Assembly: GCA_020024455.1 (NCBI GenBank)
Contig: JAHHTU010000034.1
Location: forward strand, 1 to 21,809
Length of the DNA stretch: 21,809 bases
Reading direction: 5' to 3'
From: Anaerotignum sp.
Lineage (GTDB): Bacteria; Bacillota; Clostridia; Lachnospirales; Anaerotignaceae
Shown: in pieces, positions 1-8,007 of the stretch
Layout: each line of letters opens with the position of its first letter
Numbering within the stretch: position 1 is the stretch's first letter
Made by a program: the position numbers and the translations under genes
The notes under the pieces: model-generated
The model's database searches: none
Told to the model about the DNA's origin: nothing
The model's input: the letters and a program-made list of their open reading frames with translations, nothing else

Positions 1-121
1 GAGGCTGCTCAGGTTTTTGCGGTTTTTCAGGTTTCTGAGGCTGCTCAGGTTTTTGCGGTTTTTCAGGTTTCTGAGGCTGCTCAGGTTTTTGTGGTTGTTC
101 GGGTTTCTGAGGCTGTTCCGG
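1..121 (-). repeat. 36-bp in-frame tandem repeat in CAP protein gene
   Basis: Units at 1-36 and 37-72 are identical. The unit at 73-108 carries a few substitutions, and a partial unit follows from 109. Each codes for twelve residues of the form PEQPQKPEKPQK. The array continues past the window edge, so copy number is unknown. It is a contiguous coding repeat with no spacers. Confidence 0.95.
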
Positions 122-1159
122 TTTTGTTGCATCTCCTTTTGTAGAGAAGAAATCCACTTGATAAGAGATGGTGGTTGGTTGACCAGATGCGGTTTGCAAG
201 CCGTCGATTTCCACTGTATACAGTCCATGATAGTTTTCATTGTATTGCATATTGGTGTTTGGACGGAATATGATACAGTTGGGAACGCCATAACCGTCTA
301 AATTTATGTTGAAATAACCATCTGCTTTATTGGAACTTGATAAATTCCAAACTTTACCATCACTTTCCTGTGTGATTTTCACATTGACATTTGATGGTTT
401 AGGAGCGTTATACTTTTCGGGATTTAAGGAAACACTCCAAGCATGATTTCCGGAAAAAATATCATTTGGAAAATTTCCGGAAGCAGGCCAGCTGATGAAG
501 TCATAATCACAACCTTGACCAGAGCGGTCAAAGGAATATTCTGTCACAAACATTCCTGCATGACCAAATGCGGTTTTGCCCATGTTTGGATTGAGTTGCC
601 AACGGCGATGTCCCACTCTGTCAATGTTGGAGGAGTCGCTGTCGTCCATAAACATATCTACTGCATAGCCAAGCGGGTCTTTGGTTTCCCACATTTGTGC
701 AATATTGCTGGAAGATGTAGAGTCATATCCTTTTTGATAAAAAGATTCGTCCATGTCTGCCGGTTTAGACGGTCTGTGGGTAAGACGACCATGTGCAGCC
801 AATAAGACAGCACCATGTTGTGCAATTTCGCATCGTTCTTGGTCGAGCTGCACATCTGGCAAACCTGCAATTTTTCTCATGACATTCAGACGGTCAATTC
901 CCATCTGCAATGTGCTATCAGTCAGTTTGCCTGCAAAATACGGTGCAGAAACAGAGGGTTGTTCGGCAAAAATTTGTGTGTTTGCGGTTGAGGGTTTCAA
1001 AAGTTGTGTGATTTCTGATTTGCTTAGTTTGGGCAAATCAGATGCCCCGCTGTTTAGCATACTATCCGCAGCTGAAACCGGAACAGCCAAAGAAGTGACT
1101 GCCAGTGACAGTGTCAGAGAGAATGCCATGAGGCGGCGAAGTGGTGCGTGCTTTTTCAT
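1..1159 (-). CDS. Secreted CAP-domain protein, C-terminus cut by window edge
   Basis: The minus strand is open from an ATG at 1159 to the window edge, giving 386 visible codons without a stop. Residues 1-30 form a signal peptide (basic MKKHAPLRR, hydrophobic core, VSA-A cleavage site). Residues about 85-205 look like a CAP (SCP/PR1-like) domain: LNVMRKIAGLPDV, the AQHGAVLLAAHGRLTH helix, FYQKGYDSTSSSNI and VGHRRWQLNP. A further extracellular region follows (about 225-340), then a Pro/Glu/Lys/Gln repeat region. CAP proteins of Clostridia are secreted and mostly of unknown function. The tail could span the wall or bind it, but no anchor is visible because the end is missing. An in-frame ATG six bases upstream (1165) is disfavoured because it lies only 2 nt from the ribosome site. 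The family call is confident; the biological role is not known. Confidence 0.88.
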   Translation of the reverse strand, partial: MKKHAPLRRLMAFSLTLSLAVTSLAVPVSAADSMLNSGASDLPKLSKSEITQLLKPSTANTQIFAEQPSVSAPYFAGKLTDSTLQMGIDRLNVMRKIAGLPDVQLDQERCEIAQHGAVLLAAHGRLTHRPSKPADMDESFYQKGYDSTSSSNIAQMWETKDPLGYAVDMFMDDSDSSNIDRVGHRRWQLNPNMGKTAFGHAGMFVTEYSFDRSGQGCDYDFISWPASGNFPNDIFSGNHAWSVSLNPEKYNAPKPSNVNVKITQESDGKVWNLSSSNKADGYFNINLDGYGVPNCIIFRPNTNMQYNENYHGLYTVEIDGLQTASGQPTTISYQVDFFSTKGDATKPEQPQKPEQPQKPEQPQKPEKPQKPEQPQKPEKPQKPEQP

Positions 1160-1167
1160 AATCATTT

Positions 1168-1175
1168 CCCCTTTT
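1168..1175 (-). promoter_or_regulatory. Ribosome binding site deciding CAP start
   Basis: Minus-strand AAAAGGGG lies 8 nt before the ATG at 1159 but only 2 nt before the in-frame ATG at 1165. This favours the downstream start. Confidence 0.7.
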
Positions 1176-1207
1176 CTGTAAAAATATATATTGATATTTT
1201 TATGTGC

Positions 1208-1264
1208 ATATAGTGGAATATGTATGGATTGGCAAATAATCCGATGCATGATATTCCGCTATAT
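1208..1264. repeat. 57-bp inverted repeat in the CAP gene leader
   Basis: The arms ATATAGTGGAATAT (1208-1221) and ATATTCCGCTATAT (1251-1264) pair at 13 of 14 positions. Nested inside is a second stem, GGATT (1226-1230) with AATCC (1238-1242), closing a 7-nt loop. The one imperfect position is T.G on the plus strand and A.C on the minus strand. It lies in the untranslated leader between the predicted CAP promoter and start codon and has no U tract, so it is not a simple terminator. It could be an mRNA-stability or regulatory hairpin, or a protein-binding site. Confidence 0.75.
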
Positions 1265-1290
1265 ATCCATTGTGAATAAAAGAAAAAATA

Positions 1291-1302
1291 TTGTATATAC
1301 AA
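1291..1302. promoter_or_regulatory. Perfect palindrome TTGTATATACAA, possible operator
   Basis: A perfect 12-bp palindrome in AT-rich leader DNA between the CAP promoter and CAP start. Palindromes of this form are common operators for GntR-type regulators, but no regulator is encoded nearby and the region is very AT-rich, so chance is possible. Confidence 0.3.
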
Positions 1303-1388
1303 AAAATAACACTACCGAATTTATTGATGTTTTTTGAACTGTACTTGTTTGTGATTGATGCATATAGATTTATAAAAATATTTATTTT

Positions 1389-1417
1389 ATTGTAACATTT
1401 GGGTTGCTTGATGTCAA
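1389..1417 (-). promoter_or_regulatory. Sigma-A-type promoter for CAP gene
   Basis: On the minus strand, TTGACA (1417-1412) is followed after exactly 17 bp by TACAAT (1394-1389). Transcription would start near 1382, leaving a leader of more than 200 nt before the CAP start codon. The leader is AT-rich and holds the palindrome and the inverted repeat listed separately. Confidence 0.75.
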
Positions 1418-1470
1418 TTTAATCCTTATAAAAGCAGATTATGCAAGAGTATGATGTGTAATAAAGAATT

Positions 1471-1509
1471 GAAAAAAGAAAAAAGCCGTTTTATCAAAAA
1501 ACGGCTTTT
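1471..1509 (-). terminator. Intrinsic terminator of tRNA-Arg
   Basis: The 12-bp arms AAAAGCCGTTTT (1481-1492) and AAAACGGCTTTT (1498-1509) flank a 5-nt loop. On the minus strand the stem is followed by a T-rich tract (1471-1484). It begins 2 nt after the tRNA 3' end. Confidence 0.9.
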
Positions 1510-1511
1510 GC

Positions 1512-1585
<74 letters not shown>

Positions 1586-1603
1586 AAATGTTAGGCAAGA
1601 AAG

Positions 1604-1632
1604 ATAATACAACAGAAAAAAACTTTTGTCAA
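1604..1632 (-). promoter_or_regulatory. Consensus promoter of tRNA-Arg
   Basis: On the minus strand, TTGACA (1632-1627), a 17-bp spacer and TATTAT (1609-1604). The -10 lies about 18 bp before the tRNA 5' end, so the primary transcript has only a short leader. Confidence 0.88.
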
Positions 1633-1671
1633 TAGAAAATGGTAAAAAACCCAAAAAAATATTTTGGAATG

Positions 1672-1680
1672 TGCTATAAT
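1672..1680 (+). promoter_or_regulatory. Extended -10 promoter of helicase gene
   Basis: TGCTATAAT is a perfect -10 hexamer with the TGn extension. No good -35 is present 17 bp upstream (CAAAAA). It is divergent from the tRNA-Arg promoter, with about 40 bp between the two core elements. Confidence 0.65.
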
Positions 1681-1713
1681 CAAAGGAATAAAAAAGATAA
1701 AGGAGGAATTGCC

Positions 1714-3591
1714 ATGCAACCGCAATTTCATGAAAATCAGAAAAAGGCGATACAACATGATAAAAACCCCATGTTGGTATTGGCAGGCCCCGGCAGTGGA
1801 AAAACAACGGTGATTGTATACCGTATCAAATATTTGATAGAAACATTGGGTGTTTTACCGCAAAAAATATTGGTCATTACATTCACAAAAGCAGCAGCGG
1901 AACAAATGAAAGAAAGATATCAACATCTATCCAATAAACAGGGCGTGGTGTTTGGGACATTTCACAGTATCTTTTTTCGGATTTTGAGAAAAGCATATGC
2001 ATATCGTGTGGAGCAGGTGTTGCAGGAGGAAGAAAAGAAAACCATGTTGCGAAACTTGATGCATGACCTACATATCGAAACACAGGACGAGGACGAGTAT
2101 ATCCAGCTGTTTTCCAATCAATTTTCGTTGATGCAAAATGAACTGCTGACTTTTTCCACATTTCAGCCCCAAGGATTGCCGCCCGATGAGTTTCAGGCAT
2201 TGGCAAAAGCGTTTGCATCGGCAAAACGCAAACAGGAAAAAATTGATTTTGACGATATGCTGACAGAGTGTTACGCATTGTTACACAATGATGCAACAGA
2301 AAGAACGTATTGGCAACAAAAATTTGATTATATATTGGTAGATGAGTTTCAAGATGTCAATGCGGCACAATATGCTTGTTTAAAGCTATTGGCAGGGGAG
2401 AAGAAAAATGTGTTTGTGGTGGGCGATGATGACCAAAGTATTTATGGATTTCGTGGTGCAAGACCTGATTTTATGCTGGATTTTCCGAAAGATTATCCCC
2501 ATACAAAAAAAGTTGTGTTAGATGTCAATTATCGTTCCACAGACCGCATCATTCGCTTGGCAGAGCGTGTCATTGGCAGAAATGCATATCGCTATCAAAA
2601 AGATATCAAGGGCAATCGAGAGGTTGGGGACAAAATCAAAGTCTTTACCACAGAAGATACCGCAGAAGAAGCGGAAGAAGTGGCAAAGCGTATCCAAGCA
2701 TTGATATCGCAGGGTGTGCCATTGGCAGAAATTGCTGTGATTTACCGTACCAATATACAAGGAGGAGCATTTGCCCGTGCGTTGTATCGCAGAGGTATTC
2801 CGTATCATATCAAAGATGGTGGATTGAACATTTATACCCATTGGATTGCAAAAGATTTGCAGGCATATTTATATTTGGCAGAAAATCCGGATAGCGACCA
2901 AGCACTTTTGCGTATCATGAACAAACCAAAACGATATATCAGTAAGGCGTTATTGGCAGAGGCAGAACAGATGCCGTATGGATTGTTACGCAGTTTATAT
3001 GTTTGTCCATCATTACAGAAATGGCAGTCAGAGCAGTTGGAACGCTTGGAGGGGGATTTGCAACAAATCAGAAGAAGAAAACCATATGAAGCATTGCGTT
3101 ATATTCGAAATGTCGTGGGATATGATGAATATTTGGCAGAGTATGCATCATACCGCAAATCAAATCTGCCGTCTATGCTGGAAATTTTGGACGAAATTAC
3201 AGAAACTGCAAAAGGAACGGAAGATTTCCGTATGTTTGAAAAAAGGTTGGAAGAAATGAGCCAACAAATGAAAGAACAATCCCAATATAAACAAAATCAT
3301 GCCAATGCGGTGACATTGACAACATTTCATTCCGCAAAAGGATTGGAGTTTGCGGCAGTATTTCTGCCATCTATGGCAGAAGGGGTTTTACCATATGAAA
3401 AAAGCAAAGATGGGGCGTGGTTGGAGGAAGAACGCCGCCTTTGTTATGTCGGTATGACACGCACAAAGGATAGGTTACATCTTTCTTTTGCCAAAAACAG
3501 ATATGATAAGCCTGCAAAGCCCTCTCGGTTTCTGCAAGAAATGGGCTTGGATATCTCTTTGCTTATTCAAAAAAATAAACGAAAAATTTAA
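1714..3591 (+). CDS. UvrD/PcrA-family superfamily 1A DNA helicase (short form)
   Basis: ATP-dependent 3'-5' DNA helicase of 625 residues, expected to act in the cytoplasm in repair or replication-fork maintenance. All SF1A motifs are visible: Q motif FHENQ (5-9), Walker A AGPGSGKTT (24-32), motif Ia ITFTKAAAEQM, Walker B VDEFQD (209-214), motif III GDDDQSIYGFRGA (237-249), motif IV NYRS (272-275), motif V TTFHSAKGLEF (about 536-546) and motif VI ERRLCYVGMTR (about 573-583). PcrA and UvrD are usually about 720-750 residues. This protein ends soon after motif VI and lacks the C-terminal Tudor-like extension that contacts RNA polymerase in PcrA, so it is probably a paralogue and not PcrA itself. 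The start is fixed by AAAGGAGG 7 nt upstream of the ATG; an upstream in-frame ATG at 1639 has no ribosome site and precedes the promoter. It is a single-gene unit. Confidence 0.93.
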   Translation: MQPQFHENQKKAIQHDKNPMLVLAGPGSGKTTVIVYRIKYLIETLGVLPQKILVITFTKAAAEQMKERYQHLSNKQGVVFGTFHSIFFRILRKAYAYRVEQVLQEEEKKTMLRNLMHDLHIETQDEDEYIQLFSNQFSLMQNELLTFSTFQPQGLPPDEFQALAKAFASAKRKQEKIDFDDMLTECYALLHNDATERTYWQQKFDYILVDEFQDVNAAQYACLKLLAGEKKNVFVVGDDDQSIYGFRGARPDFMLDFPKDYPHTKKVVLDVNYRSTDRIIRLAERVIGRNAYRYQKDIKGNREVGDKIKVFTTEDTAEEAEEVAKRIQALISQGVPLAEIAVIYRTNIQGGAFARALYRRGIPYHIKDGGLNIYTHWIAKDLQAYLYLAENPDSDQALLRIMNKPKRYISKALLAEAEQMPYGLLRSLYVCPSLQKWQSEQLERLEGDLQQIRRRKPYEALRYIRNVVGYDEYLAEYASYRKSNLPSMLEILDEITETAKGTEDFRMFEKRLEEMSQQMKEQSQYKQNHANAVTLTTFHSAKGLEFAAVFLPSMAEGVLPYEKSKDGAWLEEERRLCYVGMTRTKDRLHLSFAKNRYDKPAKPSRFLQEMGLDISLLIQKNKRKI

Positions 3592-3621
3592 GAAAGAGTT
3601 AAAAAAAATCCGGTGTAAGTT

Positions 3622-3630
3622 TGTTATAAT
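3622..3630 (+). promoter_or_regulatory. Extended -10 promoter of the VWA/ABC operon
   Basis: TGTTATAAT has a perfect -10 hexamer with the TGn extension, 42 bp before the first start codon of the operon. There is no -35 at the right distance. There is also no clear terminator after the helicase gene, so some read-through is likely. Confidence 0.6.
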
Positions 3631-3672
3631 ACTACTATGGAAATATATGTAAAGCAGGAGGGAAAATGCATT

Positions 3673-6213
3673 ATGAAATATCATCAAAAGCAAAAGTGGA
3701 AACAACGAATGGTTGCAATGATTGCACTTGTGATTGTCGTGATTATGGTACTGGGAACGATATTGCCTGTGTTTGCGGCACAAACGGTCAATGCCGTTTC
3801 CGCAGTACAACCCACAGAGGAGGTAGATGAGGCATCAACCATACCACTGGAACAGGAAGTGGGGGGAGAACTGTTTGAAATGCAAGTGACGGCAGGGTTT
3901 GATGGAGCATATTTGGTCACATATACCACCCCTTTGGTGGCAACGGTGACAAATTTGGGACAAGGTTTTCATGGAGAATTGCAAGCAAAGGCGTATATTC
4001 AAAATGAAACAGATAGTGTAGAATATGCCGTATACAGCCATGCATTGGACTTGGAGCAAGGAAACACCAAAACTATTCACATGAATTTGCCGATGAATAC
4101 CATCGTAAAAGCATTGGAAATTACATTGGTGAATGATGCGGGGACGGTCATTTATCGTAAAAATGTACCCATGCAGGCAAAACGAGAAGATACGGTTATG
4201 GTGGGGGTGTTGAGCGAACAACCCCAAACCATGCAATATTGGTCTGAATTTCAAGCAGATACTGTGGAGAAGAAAAGTTCTTTTACTTGCTTCTTAGATG
4301 AAACCATATTTCCGACAGAAGAAGAAGTGATGCACAATTTTCAAGCGATTGTGATAGATGATTTTGATACAAAGCGTTTATCTGATGTGCAAAGAAAAAC
4401 ATTGCAAAATTGGGTGAGCAATGGGGGTTTGCTGTTGCTTGGTACAGGCCCACAGGCAAGCAAAGTATTGTCCGGTTTGGATTTTGTCAATGTGACCATA
4501 GAGGGAAGCGGCAGTGTGCAGACATTTCCGCAAACAAATGCGGAGGGGATTGCATTGTCCTCTGCCATGCAAACAGCCAATATCCAAGGGGAAAAATTGC
4601 AGTCCACACGCAACCCCTTGTTGTCAAAACTGGGGTATGGCAGTGGAAATGTGCTGATACACCACTTTGCATTGGGATTGACACCATTTGCAGATTTGAA
4701 AGACAATACAGGTTTGTTGGCACATTGGTATAACGAAATTGTGCCGCATGATTTTGTGCAAGAAAACAACTATTCTACCAATTTGGAATACATTGCAACC
4801 AGTATGCCTCCGTTTTCTTCCGGTATTGTGTATTTGATATTTGGCGGCATTGTGATATATATTTTGCTTGTTGGCCCTGTCATCTATTATATCTTAAAGA
4901 AAAAAGACAAACGGGAAAAAGGCTGGATTTATATTCCTGCGATGTCGTTGGTGTTTTTGGTCATGATGTTTGTGGTTGCAAAAAACAGCCCATATCAAGG
5001 CAATATGTTTCATTCTGTGGCAAGTGTGGAAATGAAAGAAGATACACCCATCGCAGAGGCAGAAGTATATATGTCCATGAAATCACCAAACAAAGAACAG
5101 TTGCGGTTTGAAACAGAAGAGAATATCCCCATACAGCCGACCGACGCAAGACGTTATTATGCAAATCAGCAGGGAAAGGCTGTTTGCCAATATAAAGTAC
5201 TGTATGACCAAGAGAAAACAAGCATGACATTTTATGAAACCGGTGCATGGCAAACACACACCGTCACTGCAAATACGACATGGAACTTGGGCGGAAATGT
5301 GGATTGTGATGTCACATTCGATGACAAGACTGTAACGGGCAGTGTGACCAATCATACCAATGTGCATTTTGTAGATGCCATGTTGGGTGTTGGCAACTTT
5401 TTTATAAAAGTGGGAGAACTTCCCGCAGGGGAAACCGTACAAATCAATCATAAAATCAAACAGGAACAATTAAACGGAACCTATTATCGGGACCAAATTG
5501 ATATGGCGTTGTATGGCAGTGAAGATGGTCACCCGATGAACGCAATGACATTGGTTCGCAATGGTACAATTTCCATACAAGAAGGATTTCGCTTAAAAAG
5601 AGAAGAACAATTGATATCGGAAATCAAAGAATGGACAGATAGGAAAAATGAATCAGGAATCGGTTGGGATAACAAACAAGAAGTTTGCCAATTTTACGGA
5701 TTTACAGAAAATCCGATATTTGGCGGCAATAAATACATCAATGGCAAACCGGTGGCAGAAAGCAGTATCAACATTTATTATCAAACATTTACAAGGGATT
5801 TATCGAAAATCAAAGCATTTGATTTGCCATTTACCATATTGCCTTCCATGCAGGATTACAAAAACGATTATGTTGATTTGTCTTATGACAGATGGGAAAA
5901 TGCGTGTAATTTGAATAACAATACAGACAATCCGGCAGAAGTCATACTGCCTTATACCATTGGTAAAGATGTGCGTGTGGATACCATACAGTTTTATTTG
6001 GAAAATGATATGTATATCAGTGGTATTACGGAGTCGGCAAAAATATACAACAACAAAACACAACTATGGGAAGAATTGCAAGACAGCCCCTATACGCCGG
6101 CAACGGATTATCTGAATGCACAGGGACAAATACAAATCAAAGTGTTTATACAGGAACAAGGGTATATACAAGTACCCAAACTGCGTGTGAAAGGGGGCGG
6201 TTTGTATGCTTGA
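3673..6213 (+). CDS. Large exported membrane protein with GATase-like domain, first gene of VWA/ABC operon
   Basis: 846 residues from the ATG at 3673 (AGGAGGG 10 nt upstream; the in-frame ATG at 3637 lacks a ribosome site). A basic start and hydrophobic segment (12-35) form a signal anchor. Residues 40-170 look like a beta-rich adhesin-like domain. About 175-360 resembles a class I GATase-like (GIFT-type) fold: AIVIDDF, LQNWVSNGGLLLLGTG (245-260), but with no catalytic Cys/His/Glu triad seen. Two membrane segments (385-408 and 418-436) are separated by the basic loop KKKDKREKG, placing residues 440-846 outside. The last third, with VILPYTIGKDVRVDTIQFYLE, could be a beta-sandwich ligand-binding region. 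The stop overlaps the next start by 8 bp, coupling it to the ABC ATPase, so it may be a receptor or accessory subunit of that transporter, loosely like GldG. I do not recognise a named family. Confidence 0.85.
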   Translation: MKYHQKQKWKQRMVAMIALVIVVIMVLGTILPVFAAQTVNAVSAVQPTEEVDEASTIPLEQEVGGELFEMQVTAGFDGAYLVTYTTPLVATVTNLGQGFHGELQAKAYIQNETDSVEYAVYSHALDLEQGNTKTIHMNLPMNTIVKALEITLVNDAGTVIYRKNVPMQAKREDTVMVGVLSEQPQTMQYWSEFQADTVEKKSSFTCFLDETIFPTEEEVMHNFQAIVIDDFDTKRLSDVQRKTLQNWVSNGGLLLLGTGPQASKVLSGLDFVNVTIEGSGSVQTFPQTNAEGIALSSAMQTANIQGEKLQSTRNPLLSKLGYGSGNVLIHHFALGLTPFADLKDNTGLLAHWYNEIVPHDFVQENNYSTNLEYIATSMPPFSSGIVYLIFGGIVIYILLVGPVIYYILKKKDKREKGWIYIPAMSLVFLVMMFVVAKNSPYQGNMFHSVASVEMKEDTPIAEAEVYMSMKSPNKEQLRFETEENIPIQPTDARRYYANQQGKAVCQYKVLYDQEKTSMTFYETGAWQTHTVTANTTWNLGGNVDCDVTFDDKTVTGSVTNHTNVHFVDAMLGVGNFFIKVGELPAGETVQINHKIKQEQLNGTYYRDQIDMALYGSEDGHPMNAMTLVRNGTISIQEGFRLKREEQLISEIKEWTDRKNESGIGWDNKQEVCQFYGFTENPIFGGNKYINGKPVAESSINIYYQTFTRDLSKIKAFDLPFTILPSMQDYKNDYVDLSYDRWENACNLNNNTDNPAEVILPYTIGKDVRVDTIQFYLENDMYISGITESAKIYNNKTQLWEELQDSPYTPATDYLNAQGQIQIKVFIQEQGYIQVPKLRVKGGGLYA

Positions 6214-7132
6214 ACTGCGTAATTTGGTAAAGAAATATGGAAATTTTACAGCCGTAGACCATTTGCATTTGACCATACCAGATGGTAGCATTTTCGGCTT
6301 TGTCGGGCCAAACGGGGCAGGCAAAACAACGACCATGCGTATGATGGCAGGGTTGTTGCGTGCCACAGACGGCAATATCTTTTTAGGTGATGTGGATATG
6401 ACCAAAAATCCCAGATTGTTGCGTAGCAAAATCGGATATATGCCGGACTTCTTTGGGGTATATGACAATCTGAAAGTGACGGAATATATGGACTTTTATG
6501 CAGGTACATATGAAATCCCATATAGCGAAAGAAAGGCAATCATTGATAATTTATTGGAAATTGTAGACCTTTCGCACAAAAAAGACGCATATGTGGACAG
6601 TTTGTCAAGAGGCATGAAACAAAGACTGTGCTTGGCAAGAAGTTTGGTACATGACCCTGATTTGTTGATTTTGGACGAACCGGCATCGGGATTAGACCCA
6701 AGAGCAAGGGTGGAAATGAAAGAAATCTTAAAACAATTACAGGTTATGGGCAAAACAGTTGTCATCAGTTCGCATATTTTGCCGGAATTGGCAGAAATGT
6801 GTACCGAAGTTGGCATTATCAATGCCGGAAAGGTGGCAACACAAGGCACTGTGCGGGAAATTATGCGTCAGTTGACACAAAAGCGTATCATTCATGTGAA
6901 ATTTATGGCAGATGCACAACAGGTGACAACCATTTTACAACAAATGCCTACGGTAAAAGAGATTGAAGAGCAAACCACAGATGTGCAATTTGTATTCGAT
7001 GGCACAGAAGAACAGCTGGCAGATATTTTGAAACAGCTGGTGATGGCAAATATCCCTGTGTTATCGTTCCAAGAAAAAGAAGGCAATTTGGAAGAAATCT
7101 TTATGCAAGTAACGGGAGGTGAAACCATATGA
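6206..7132 (+). CDS. ABC transporter ATPase (ABC-2/GldA-NatA type)
   Basis: 308-residue nucleotide-binding subunit that hydrolyses ATP for the adjacent permease. Walker A GPNGAGKTT (34-42), ABC signature LSRGMKQRL, Walker B LLILDEPASGLDP and H-loop ISSH are intact. The Q-loop position reads GYMPDFFGVYDN with Asp in place of Gln, a variant I associate with this export-type subfamily. The last 80 or so residues form the regulatory C-terminal extension typical of ABC-2 ATPases. The ATG overlaps the upstream stop by 8 bp, and its own stop overlaps the permease start as ATGA. Substrate is not deducible from the sequence. Confidence 0.93.
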   Translation: MLELRNLVKKYGNFTAVDHLHLTIPDGSIFGFVGPNGAGKTTTMRMMAGLLRATDGNIFLGDVDMTKNPRLLRSKIGYMPDFFGVYDNLKVTEYMDFYAGTYEIPYSERKAIIDNLLEIVDLSHKKDAYVDSLSRGMKQRLCLARSLVHDPDLLILDEPASGLDPRARVEMKEILKQLQVMGKTVVISSHILPELAEMCTEVGIINAGKVATQGTVREIMRQLTQKRIIHVKFMADAQQVTTILQQMPTVKEIEEQTTDVQFVFDGTEEQLADILKQLVMANIPVLSFQEKEGNLEEIFMQVTGGETI

Positions 7133-8007
7133 TAAATCCTGTATTACGCAGAGAAGCAATTACAACCATGCGAAATTGGAAAACATATGCAACGGTGGCA
7201 ATCTTTTTGGGCATTACGGCGTTGGGTGCATTTTTCTATATCTATATGAATATGTTCCAAAATTACAATATGTCTTTTGACCCGGAAAGTATGTTGGTGC
7301 TGTATATTGTGCTGGCATCTATGCAGATGGGACTGGTGATGTTGGTAGTGCCTGCGGTGGCAGCGGGCAGTATCAGCGGAGAGAGAGAACGGCAGACATT
7401 GGATTTGCTCTTGGTCACAAAAATGAGTCCGCTTTCCATTGTCATGGGGAAATTGATGGCGTCTTTGATGTATATTTTGCTGTTGATTTTGGCAACATTA
7501 CCAATCTTTGGGTTGACGTTTTATTTTGGCAGTGTGTCTTTGGTGCAGGTTTTGGAAATGTTCTTGTTTGTACTGGTGAATGCTTGCATGGTGGGGGCAA
7601 TTTCCATATTTTTCTCCTGTGTATTCAAAAAGACCATTACTTCCATTGTACTGATGTATTTGGTGATTGGTGTGTTATGTTTTGGGACATTGTTGGCACT
7701 TGGTTTTTTGGTGGTTTCTGCAAGTGTATCACAAACAGGTGAATTGCCACTGTTGACCGGCATTATAACATTGGTTCCCAATCCCGGTGTTGCGTTCTTT
7801 TCCATCATAGATGCACAACTGGGTACCAGTATCGCATATGAGGCAATCCGATTTGTAGACGGTGCGTCCGATACGGAGTTATGGTTGGTATCACATATGT
7901 GGTTGTTGCATATTGTATTTGATTTGGTGGTTACGGTGCTGTTTGTATTCTTGTCGGCACATATGATTAACCCTGTCAGAGAACAAAAAAGGAGTCGGAA
8001 AAAATGA
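7129..8007 (+). CDS. ABC-2 type permease
   Basis: 292-residue integral membrane protein with about six hydrophobic segments (about 20-39, 57-78, 112-131, 140-163, 170-196, 257-280). Between segments 2 and 3 it carries ISGERERQTLDLLLVTKMSP, the conserved amphipathic element of ABC-2/NosY-like permeases that contacts the ATPase. It overlaps the ATPase gene upstream and the coiled-coil gene downstream by 4 bp each (ATGA), so all three are translationally coupled. It should form the membrane channel with the preceding ATPase as a homodimer, or together with membrane segments of the neighbouring proteins. Substrate unknown. Confidence 0.9.
   Translation: MINPVLRREAITTMRNWKTYATVAIFLGITALGAFFYIYMNMFQNYNMSFDPESMLVLYIVLASMQMGLVMLVVPAVAAGSISGERERQTLDLLLVTKMSPLSIVMGKLMASLMYILLLILATLPIFGLTFYFGSVSLVQVLEMFLFVLVNACMVGAISIFFSCVFKKTITSIVLMYLVIGVLCFGTLLALGFLVVSASVSQTGELPLLTGIITLVPNPGVAFFSIIDAQLGTSIAYEAIRFVDGASDTELWLVSHMWLLHIVFDLVVTVLFVFLSAHMINPVREQKRSRKK

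Noticed and set aside
1..121. 36-bp repeats resembling CRISPR repeat length
   Set aside because: The units are contiguous with no spacers and code in frame for a Pro-rich tail.
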